Source: an uncultured Anaerobutyricum sp.
GTDB taxonomy: Bacteria; Bacillota; Clostridia; Lachnospirales; Lachnospiraceae
Assembly: GCA_934317185.1 (NCBI GenBank)
Contig: CAKREJ010000081.1
Span: 1 to 7,422, forward strand
DNA length: 7,422 bases
Direction of reading: 5' to 3'
Shown here: positions 1-5,130 of the stretch, one piece after another
Layout of the letters: each line of letters starts with the position of its first letter
Numbering within the stretch: position 1 is the first letter of the stretch
Notes under the pieces: generated by a model
What the model saw: only the letters and a program-made list of their open reading frames with translations
Database searches by the model: none
What the model was told of the DNA's origin: nothing
Translations under genes and position numbers: made by a program

Positions 1-554
1 TACGTGAAAAGGTACATGCAGAATACCCTTCTATCATAACAGAAGGCTTAACTGAAGCAGAAATTTTTAATCAATATTTAAAAGATAATTATGGATTAGA
101 AGCAGATTATCTTGAAACAAAATCAACAAACTGCGGAAATAATATCACTTACCTGCTCGACCTGATAAAAGAAAATAATCTCCCTCTTAACAGCATTATC
201 TTATGTCAGGATGCCACCATGCAGCATAGAATGGAAGCCGGGCTTCGCAAATATGCACCTGCTGATACTACAATTATTAACTACGCCTCCTATCAGGCGA
301 AACTCACTTTAAACAAAAACGGAATATCCGCTTACTCCTCTTCCATCCATGGAATGTGGAAACCAGAACGCTATCTCACTCTCTTAATGGGAGAAATCCC
401 ACGACTTTCCGATAACAAAGACGGCTACGGACCAAAAGGAACCGGTTATATCGCTCATGTAGACGTCCCAGATGAGGTCTTGGTCGCATTTAACTACCTT
501 AAAGAAAATTATGCCAACTATGTGAGAGAGGCAAATCCTGAATACGCTGGGTAA
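1..554 (+). CDS. YdcF/DUF218-family envelope-associated protein, 3' part (5' end outside window)
   Basis: The reading frame is open from the left edge (first full codon at base 3) and ends at TAA 552-554, giving about 183 C-terminal residues. The protein looks like the YdcF/SanA/ElyC (DUF218) family. Visible landmarks are a conserved STNCGNN segment (family form roughly S.NT.EN), a following helix, a buried strand LNSIILCQD, and then ATMQHRMEAGLRKY, which matches the family's 'Q-x-x-x-R' helix after the strand. The family is linked in other bacteria to cell-envelope maintenance, and E. coli YdcF binds S-adenosylmethionine, but no enzymatic role is established here. The last 60 residues (GYGPKGTGYIAHVDVPDEV...) are less recognisable. 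The start and promoter lie outside the window, so N-terminal membrane segments cannot be judged. The gene ends one base before the large palindrome and is convergent with dnaJ. The family call is fairly secure; the function is not. Confidence 0.75.
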   Translation, partial: REKVHAEYPSIITEGLTEAEIFNQYLKDNYGLEADYLETKSTNCGNNITYLLDLIKENNLPLNSIILCQDATMQHRMEAGLRKYAPADTTIINYASYQAKLTLNKNGISAYSSSIHGMWKPERYLTLLMGEIPRLSDNKDGYGPKGTGYIAHVDVPDEVLVAFNYLKENYANYVREANPEYAG

Positions 555-555
555 C

Positions 556-722
556 TCCTGATTTGTTGGAATGACGGACGAAAAATAAAAAGTATCTTAT
601 AGCAGATGTGACCTCGGAGCCAGTATGGAATGCAAGCCTATAAGCGAGCATTCCATACGCAGCGACTACTGGCACAGATGCTATAAGATACTTTTATTTT
701 TCGTCAACTGTTCAAATCAGGA
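556..722. repeat. 167-nt imperfect palindrome filling the convergent intergenic gap; probable bidirectional terminator or dispersed repeat
   Basis: Several nested arms pair. TCCTGATTTG (556-565) pairs with CAAATCAGGA (713-722). The 28-nt arm 577-604 pairs with 679-705, with one extra A. TGTG (607-610) pairs with CACA (673-676). GTATGGAATGC (623-633) pairs with GCATTCCATAC (648-658), leaving a 14-nt loop. Unpaired 8-11-nt blocks interrupt each strand (ACCTCGGA at 611-618 on one side, GCAGCGACT around 659-667 on the other). A-rich and T-rich tracts (581-590 and 693-701) flank the stem, so transcripts from either side would end in a hairpin with a U-rich tail. It fits exactly between the ydcF-like stop (554) and the dnaJ stop (724-726). 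A related sequence (AGCATATCTGTG and CCTCGGAGC) is truncated at the window's right edge, which suggests a family of repeats rather than a unique terminator. Confidence 0.8.
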
Positions 723-723
723 T

Positions 724-1773
724 CTACAATTCCGCAGTGAATTCTCTTAACTTCTGTTTTGCCTTCGGAGTCAGATTCTTCGGTACCTGAACCTCCACGG
801 TTGTATACTGGTCACCATGTACAGAAGGATTCTTCATAGATACAATGCCTTTGCCACGAAGTCTTAACTTACTGCCGGACTGGGTTCCCGGTTTAATATT
901 GCAACGGACATTACCATAAATAGTTGGTACTGTGACATCTCCGCCGAGTACAGCAGTTATAAATGGAATAGCGATAGTATTACATAAGTCCTGACCTTCC
1001 CGTTTAAATCCAGCCTTTTCTTTTACGGTTACTTTCAGGAATAAATCACCAGCAGCCCCACCATTATAACCAGAAGAACCTTTTCCTTTTAACCGGATAT
1101 TCTGTCCCGTTTCAATTCCTGCCGGAATATTAACTTCTAATGTCTGTACTTTTCCATTTGCATCTTTTAAGTGAATGGTTTCTTTTTTACCAAATGCCGC
1201 TGCATCAAAACTTACCTGTATGTCTGCGTGAACATCTTTTCCTTTTGTCTGATAAGATTGACGATTTCCAAATCCTTTACTTTGTCGGAAACTCTCGTTA
1301 AATCTATTGTTAAAGTTTCCATTTTTGCCGAAGCCGTTCTGAAAACCAGATTTTTTAAAGCCGCCGCCAAAGAAGTTTTCAAAAATATCTCCCATATCTC
1401 CACCTTCAAAATGGAATTCCTGATATCCATTACCATTATTCGTGCGGTAGGTTCCTCCATGGAATCCACCGGCTCCATTAAATCCATTAAAGCCTTCAAA
1501 ACCGCCGGCATTACCATATGCACCTGACTGTGCTCCTCCGGTTCCATCAAAAGCAGCATGACCAAACTGATCATAAAGCTTTCTTTTCTCTGGATTACTT
1601 AAGATCTCATAAGCTTCTGTAACTTCTTTAAACTTTGCTTCTGCATTGGCATCTCCCGGATTAATATCCGGATGGTACTTTTTCGCCAGTTTACGGTATG
1701 CCTTTTTAATTGCTTTATCATCTGCATCTCTATTTATTCCAAGAACTTCATAATAATCTCTTGTTGCTGTCAT
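724..1773 (-). CDS. DnaJ/CbpA-like J-domain co-chaperone without zinc finger (class B)
   Basis: This is a 349-residue Hsp40. Residues 6-70 are a J domain with the HPD signature at 34-36, which in the family stimulates the ATPase of the DnaK partner. Residues about 71-175 form a long Gly/Phe/Asn-rich linker containing [11 protein letters not shown] (129-139). Residues about 180-333 are the two substrate-binding beta domains ([19 protein letters not shown] and the later [11 protein letters not shown] are typical). The four CxxCxGxG zinc motifs of true DnaJ are absent, so it resembles CbpA or class B DnaJ; the gene symbol is left open. I chose ATG 1771-1773 because GAGGG lies 8 bases upstream. 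An in-frame GTG at 1780-1782 would add three residues, but it overlaps that ribosome site. No dnaK or grpE is adjacent. A strong sigma-A promoter lies upstream; no CIRCE element is seen in the upstream gap. The gene is cytoplasmic and convergent with the ydcF-like gene. Confidence 0.93.
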   Translation of the reverse strand: MTATRDYYEVLGINRDADDKAIKKAYRKLAKKYHPDINPGDANAEAKFKEVTEAYEILSNPEKRKLYDQFGHAAFDGTGGAQSGAYGNAGGFEGFNGFNGAGGFHGGTYRTNNGNGYQEFHFEGGDMGDIFENFFGGGFKKSGFQNGFGKNGNFNNRFNESFRQSKGFGNRQSYQTKGKDVHADIQVSFDAAAFGKKETIHLKDANGKVQTLEVNIPAGIETGQNIRLKGKGSSGYNGGAAGDLFLKVTVKEKAGFKREGQDLCNTIAIPFITAVLGGDVTVPTIYGNVRCNIKPGTQSGSKLRLRGKGIVSMKNPSVHGDQYTTVEVQVPKNLTPKAKQKLREFTAEL

Positions 1774-1815
1774 TATCTTCACCCTCTCGTTGTGAATTCT
1801 ATTTGTTCTATTTGA

Positions 1816-1844
1816 AATATAACACCGTATATTCTAATTGTCAA
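1816..1844 (-). promoter_or_regulatory. Sigma-A promoter of the dnaJ-like gene
   Basis: On the minus strand, a perfect -35 TTGACA (1839-1844) is followed by a 17-bp spacer and a -10 TATATT (1816-1821, one mismatch to consensus). Transcription would start near 1809, giving a short leader of about 36 nt before the ATG at 1773. Confidence 0.82.
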
Positions 1845-1905
1845 CTCTATTTTTTATTTTTCACAATCTACGATATAATTATAATATGAAAAAGGCTGTC
1901 TTTTA

Positions 1906-1934
1906 TTGACTTTATTCTCTTTTTCCTTTATACT
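1906..1934 (+). promoter_or_regulatory. Sigma-A promoter of the YkuD-like gene
   Basis: -35 TTGACT (1906-1911), a 17-bp spacer and -10 TATACT (1929-1934), each one base off consensus. Initiation is predicted near 1941. This argues against translation from the in-frame ATG at 1941, which would have no leader, and supports the ATG at 1971. The promoter is divergent from that of dnaJ, with about 60 bp of AT-rich DNA between the two -35 boxes. Confidence 0.82.
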
Positions 1935-1970
1935 AAAATAATGATTAATACAAAGGAAAGGAAAGGTATA

Positions 1971-2834
1971 ATGAAAAAAATTACATCAATTTTATTATCA
2001 CTTATGTTGTCCGTTACTATTTTGATGGGCAGTATTCCAATGAGTGCTTCTGCCGCTGCTCCAAAAAACGGTTGGGTACAGAATGCAAACAAAACAATGT
2101 CTTACTATCAAAATGGTAAAAAGGTTACTGGATGGAGAACCTTAAAAAGTTACTCTGACAAGAAAAAATATAAATACTTTTTTAACAATAAAGGTCAGTT
2201 AGTTACTGATTTATTCAAATTAAATTATAAAAAATGGATTCAAAAAGATATTAACATTATAGTAAATACAAAAACACATAATGTAACTCTTTATGCAAAA
2301 GATGCCAAGACAAAGAAGTATAATATCCCAATAAAGACTATGGTTTGTTCTACTTCCCGTGACCCTAAGGGCACAAAAGCAGGAAAAGGCTGCCGTCTTG
2401 AAAAAACTTCTGCTGTAAGATGGTTTATTTATAAAAAAAGCCGCCCATATCACTATTATCAGTGGGGTGTTAAAACAAAACACGGTAATTTCTATTTCCA
2501 CTCTGCACGTTATACCACTACAAATAACAGAAAGTTAGAAGTAGGCTTATATAACGATATGGGAACAGACCAGACAACAACAAGTGTTCGTCTTCAGGCT
2601 GTTAACGCAAAGCTGATTTATGATATTGCTACAAAAACTAACAAGAAAAGACGTGTATGGGTTAAAGTAATCAGAAGACAGAACGAAAAAGGTCCTTTTG
2701 GTATTTATACTTTAGCGAATACTACCGGAAAAATCAAAAATAAAAAGAAAAGATACGATCCTACCGATCCATTAATTAAAGCGAATAAAAAGATTTATAC
2801 TTATGCTATGAGTATTTTAAACAGCTTTAAATAA
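1971..2834 (+). CDS. Secreted CW-binding/YkuD (L,D-transpeptidase-like) protein with degenerate active site
   Basis: The protein has 287 residues. Residues 1-28 are a Sec signal peptide (MKK, hydrophobic core, cleavage near ASA-AAP). Residues about 33-84 hold a cell-wall-binding-like repeat pair (GWVQNANKTMSYYQNGKKVTGW, YKYFFNNKGQLV). Residues about 92-235 follow the YkuD fold of L,D-transpeptidases: INIIVNTKTHNVTLYAK, CSTSRDPKGTKAGKG (in place of TPTGTF), FYFHS (first conserved His, H177), and SVRLQAVNAKLIYD. Active enzymes carry SHGC-V/I-R here, but this protein has TTTSVR (202-207), so the catalytic Cys is Ser205 and the motif His and Gly are both Thr. Loss of peptidoglycan 3-3 cross-linking activity is inferred; a binding or scaffold role is possible. 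It has 59 Lys+Arg against 13 Asp+Glu. ATG 1971 is preferred over ATG 1941 because AAGGAAAGG lies just upstream, the signal peptide begins there, and 1941 is the predicted transcription start. It ends in a strong terminator. Confidence 0.85.
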   Translation: MKKITSILLSLMLSVTILMGSIPMSASAAAPKNGWVQNANKTMSYYQNGKKVTGWRTLKSYSDKKKYKYFFNNKGQLVTDLFKLNYKKWIQKDINIIVNTKTHNVTLYAKDAKTKKYNIPIKTMVCSTSRDPKGTKAGKGCRLEKTSAVRWFIYKKSRPYHYYQWGVKTKHGNFYFHSARYTTTNNRKLEVGLYNDMGTDQTTTSVRLQAVNAKLIYDIATKTNKKRRVWVKVIRRQNEKGPFGIYTLANTTGKIKNKKKRYDPTDPLIKANKKIYTYAMSILNSFK

Positions 2835-2879
2835 TCAGATTACGCTTTGTCTCCTCAGACAATCACAACATATTTATCA

Positions 2880-2930
2880 TAAACAGGAAAAGAACTCATT
2901 TTTTGAGTTTCTTTTTCCTGTTTATTTTTT
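2880..2930 (+). terminator. Rho-independent terminator of the YkuD-like gene, probably shared by the convergent antiporter
   Basis: The left arm 2880-2898 (TAAACAGGAAAAGAACTCA) pairs with 2904-2924, which has two extra bases, around a TTTTT loop, and is followed by six T's (2925-2930). It lies 45 nt after the stop codon at 2834. Read on the minus strand, the same stem follows the antiporter stop (2939-2941) by about 14 nt, but the tail there (TTTATGATAAATAT) is less uniform. Termination in that direction is therefore likely but less certain. Confidence 0.85.
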
Positions 2931-2938
2931 ATAACTTT

Positions 2939-3955
2939 TTATATTGGTTTTCTTATAATATATAATAAATATCCCATATATATACTGAAAATAATTACGC
3001 CTTCCCATCTTTTGATTTTTTTTCTAATTAGCATAGGCACTAAGGCTATTGCTGATATAAGCATACATAACGGCATATCAATTTCTATCATCTGTGCCGA
3101 AATTGGAAGTTTTTCTCCACTGATCAGCGTACAGATTGGAAGAATAAAAGCGGAATCTATCATATTAGCACCAACGATATTTCCAACAGACAAAGAAGAC
3201 TCTTTTTTTATAATGGCCGTAATTGTCGTTACAAGTTCCGGAAGAGATGTTCCCATTGCAACAATTGTCACCGCTATAATATCTTCACTAATATGTAACT
3301 TTTCTGCTATCGCACAGGCAGATTGTACCAGAAGCTCCGATCCTGCTACTATAGCAATTGCACCTGTACAAAACCAAAAAAGTGTTTTCCATATAATACT
3401 TTTTCTTTGCCGTCGATAACTACTGTCTTTTTTCTTTTCATCTCTTCCATTTTGCGTTCTTCTATAGAATATAGAGCTTTGCCTCTTGTTTTCCTTTGCA
3501 GATCCTTTACTTTCCTGAACAGCACTTTTTATATTTTGTGTAAGGAATAACACTCCAGCCAGTAAAAGCAAAAAACAATCCGATTTATCAAAAATTTTAT
3601 CGCCAAAGCTAAAAAACAATAACACTAATGTTCCTAAATACAAAATAGTTTTTATTAAATATTCTTCCCTTCTGATTGCTACCGGAAGAAAAAACAGGCT
3701 AAGTGCCAGAATAATTCCTGTATTTGCAGAAACTGAACCAATGGCATTTCCTATTGCCATAACAGAATGTCCTTTTAATGCCGCTGCTACAGAAACAATA
3801 ATTTCCGGCATCGTTGTAGCAAAACTTACAATTGTTGCTCCTATTACATATTTAGGTATTCCCAATACCTCTGATAATTTTGATGCAGCCTCTACAAACC
3901 AGTCTCCCCCTTTGTATATAAAAAATAATCCAATAAAAAAAGACATATAAATCAT
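2939..3955 (-). CDS. CaCA-superfamily cation antiporter (Ca2+/Na+ exchanger, YrbG-like)
   Basis: A 338-residue polytopic membrane protein with the two inverted alpha-repeats that define Ca2+/cation antiporters. Alpha-1 is about residues 36-86 (GATIVSFATTMPEIIVS with E51, then AIGNAIGSVSANTG with N78). Alpha-2 is about 226-276 (AVTIVAMGTSLPELVTT with E240, then SVGNIVGANMIDS with N264 and D267). E51, E240, N78 and D267 align with the ion-binding positions known from NCX_Mj. Alpha-1 is the more diverged copy (ATTMPE rather than GTSLPE). Between the halves, residues about 142-188 form a hydrophilic, strongly basic stretch (RRTQNGRDEKKK...RRQRK), presumably a cytoplasmic loop. The start is well supported: AGGAGG lies 7 bases before the ATG at 3955. 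It exchanges cations across the cytoplasmic membrane, probably exporting Ca2+ for Na+ or H+; exact ions cannot be told. It follows the alarmone synthetase on the same strand after a 135-bp gap, so co-transcription is possible but unproven. Confidence 0.9.
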   Translation of the reverse strand: MIYMSFFIGLFFIYKGGDWFVEAASKLSEVLGIPKYVIGATIVSFATTMPEIIVSVAAALKGHSVMAIGNAIGSVSANTGIILALSLFFLPVAIRREEYLIKTILYLGTLVLLFFSFGDKIFDKSDCFLLLLAGVLFLTQNIKSAVQESKGSAKENKRQSSIFYRRTQNGRDEKKKDSSYRRQRKSIIWKTLFWFCTGAIAIVAGSELLVQSACAIAEKLHISEDIIAVTIVAMGTSLPELVTTITAIIKKESSLSVGNIVGANMIDSAFILPICTLISGEKLPISAQMIEIDMPLCMLISAIALVPMLIRKKIKRWEGVIIFSIYMGYLLYIIRKPI

Positions 3956-4033
3956 ATACAGCCCTCCTGCTTATATCAATTTAATATGCCTTTTTCTGTT
4001 ATTTAATACCTGATTTCTGCCATACACAGATGC

Positions 4034-4070
4034 AAAGCTTCGTCCATAGGCAAAAGCTTTACTCTTTGCC
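4034..4070. repeat. Overlapping short inverted repeats between the synthetase and antiporter genes
   Basis: GGCAAA (4049-4054) and TTTGCC (4065-4070) form a 6-bp stem with a 10-nt loop. AAAGCTT (4034-4040) and AAGCTTT (4054-4060) form a competing stem, so the two are mutually exclusive. Neither is followed by a T-run on the minus strand, so this is not a convincing intrinsic terminator. It could be a weak attenuator or RNA-processing structure between the two genes. No good sigma-A promoter was found in the 135-bp gap 3956-4090. Confidence 0.35.
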
Positions 4071-4090
4071 TGTATCGCTTCCGCAAAATC

Positions 4091-4864
4091 TTACTTTGGC
4101 AGTTTTTTTATTTCTTTCTCTGTTTCTTTTGCTTCCGGGGATTTTAAGATTTCTATTTCTTTACGAATCGCATCCATTTTTAAGTCAAGGGCCGCACTCT
4201 CATCTGCACACTGCTTTAAATCTTCCGTAAGCTGATCCGAAACAATATCTTTTTTGTATTTTAACTTATGCTCAAGACTCGCCCAGAAATCCATCGCGAT
4301 CGTACGAAGCTGAACTTCGACTTTCATCATTTTTTTCTTATGCTCTAAGAAAATAGGAACTTCGACTATCAAATGTAAGCTTCGATAACCATTGTCTTTC
4401 GGATTCTCTATATAATCCTTCCGCTGAATCAAAGTAATATCATCCTGTTCTAAAAGACAATCTGCCAAAAAATAAATATCTTCTCTAAAAGAACATATAA
4501 TACGGATGCCTGCTATATCTGAAAGATTTTCCTCGATACTTTGTGTTGAAAATGGTAAATTTCTTCTATTAAGCTTCTCTGTAATACTTTCAAGGCTTTT
4601 CACTCTCGTTTTGATTGACTCTATCGGGTTTCTGTCATGTATAAGTGAAAACTGTTCATTTAACACACGAAACTTTGTTTCTACTTCCATAAGAGCACAC
4701 TGATAATATGCCATCAATTCTTTGTATGGTTTCTGCTCCCTTTGAAGCATCTCATTAATCTCTTTTGTAGATAATTCCCGGAAGATTCTTTCCCTAAGCC
4801 GTTCTCCTATCGGTGAACGCATCAAATCATCTAATGCTCCAAAAATCTTTTTTCTTTGTTCCAT
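4091..4864 (-). CDS. Small alarmone synthetase, (p)ppGpp synthetase (GTP pyrophosphokinase, RelQ/RelP-like)
   Basis: 257 residues containing a RelA/SpoT-type synthetase domain but no HD hydrolase, TGS or ACT domain. It should therefore only make (p)ppGpp from ATP and GDP/GTP. Motifs in order: TRVKSLESITEKL (86-98, ATP-side basic motif); DIAGIRIICSF (116-126, with Asp116 as Mg ligand); RKDYIENPKDNGYRSLH (148-164, the guanine-binding G-loop); EVQLRT (183-188, with Glu183 the expected catalytic residue); and MDFWASLEHKLKYK (191-204). All key residues appear intact. The N-terminal 40 residues and a charged, probably coiled-coil C-terminus (about 206-257) make it somewhat longer than typical 210-230-residue family members. 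It acts in the cytoplasm in the stringent or envelope-stress response. ATG 4864 has AGGA 10 bases upstream. Its own promoter and a palindromic operator-like site lie upstream, and it is divergent from the secreted peptidase. I cannot decide between RelQ and RelP subfamilies by eye. Confidence 0.92.
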   Translation of the reverse strand: MEQRKKIFGALDDLMRSPIGERLRERIFRELSTKEINEMLQREQKPYKELMAYYQCALMEVETKFRVLNEQFSLIHDRNPIESIKTRVKSLESITEKLNRRNLPFSTQSIEENLSDIAGIRIICSFREDIYFLADCLLEQDDITLIQRKDYIENPKDNGYRSLHLIVEVPIFLEHKKKMMKVEVQLRTIAMDFWASLEHKLKYKKDIVSDQLTEDLKQCADESAALDLKMDAIRKEIEILKSPEAKETEKEIKKLPK

Positions 4865-4890
4865 TGTTATCCAATCCTTTCATATCGTAC

Positions 4891-4907
4891 TTCCACGATT
4901 CATGGAA
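4891..4907. promoter_or_regulatory. Operator-like 17-bp palindrome in the alarmone synthetase leader
   Basis: TTCCACGATTCATGGAA has 7 of 8 symmetric pairs complementary around a single central base. It covers about +6 to +22 relative to the predicted start near 4912, a classic repressor position. In the transcript the one mismatched pair becomes a U-G wobble, so a small 5'-leader hairpin is the alternative reading. The binding protein is unknown. Confidence 0.5.
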
Positions 4908-4918
4908 TATCTTGTTTA

Positions 4919-4947
4919 ATTTTACCATGACTTAGTGATTATCTCAA
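4919..4947 (-). promoter_or_regulatory. Sigma-A promoter of the alarmone synthetase gene
   Basis: On the minus strand, -35 TTGAGA (4942-4947), a 17-bp spacer and -10 TAAAAT (4919-4924), each box one base off consensus. The predicted start near 4912 leaves a leader of about 48 nt carrying the palindrome. Confidence 0.72.
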
Positions 4948-4963
4948 TTCATTTTCTACAAGT

Positions 4964-4982
4964 TATAAGGCAATTCCCTATA
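4964..4982. promoter_or_regulatory. Imperfect palindrome between the divergent synthetase and peptidase promoters
   Basis: TATAAGG (4964-4970), spacer CAATT, CCCTATA (4976-4982): six of seven arm pairs are complementary. It lies between the two -35 boxes, 50-75 bp upstream of both predicted starts, where an activator or shared regulator could sit. The evidence is symmetry and position only. Confidence 0.25.
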
Positions 4983-5003
4983 CATTTTCCTTAAGATGCT
5001 TGT

Positions 5004-5031
5004 TTGCAAATACGATATTTTATGCTATAAT
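5004..5031 (+). promoter_or_regulatory. Sigma-A promoter (extended -10) of the secreted peptidase gene
   Basis: -35 TTGCAA (5004-5009), a 16-bp spacer ending in TGC, and a perfect -10 TATAAT (5026-5031), giving an extended -10 (TGnTATAAT). The start near 5038 leaves a leader of about 93 nt. That leader holds two TGTAAC direct repeats (5041-5046 and 5072-5077, 31 bp apart) and a small CACTT/AAGTG hairpin (5089-5104) just before the ribosome site. Confidence 0.8.
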
Positions 5032-5130
5032 ACGTCGTGTTGTAACATTTATTTAATATTTTTAAATACTTTGTAACTATTTAAAATCCACTTAAAGTAA
5101 AGTGAATCAACGATGAACGGAGGATTTATT

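Noticed and set aside
1171..1574. Open frames on both strands inside the dnaJ-like gene (about 118-120 codons)
   Set aside because: They are shadows of the Gly/Asn-rich linker codons, with no ribosome site and no recognisable protein features.
1871..1888. ATATAATTATAAT near the dnaJ/YkuD divergent region, considered as an extra promoter -10
   Set aside because: There is no suitably spaced -35 box on either strand, and better promoters lie on both sides.
2220..2501. Minus-strand open frame within the YkuD-like gene
   Set aside because: It lies wholly inside a convincing gene and has low-complexity Phe/Ile/Cys composition typical of antisense frames in Lys-rich genes.
3012..3950. Three plus-strand open frames opposite the antiporter
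   Set aside because: They are antisense shadows of a well-supported membrane protein, without ribosome sites or family features.
3956..4010. Two TATTAAAT boxes upstream of the antiporter, considered as a promoter
   Set aside because: A TTGCAT box is 21 bp from the first TATTAA and nothing suitable pairs with the second, so no promoter is called.
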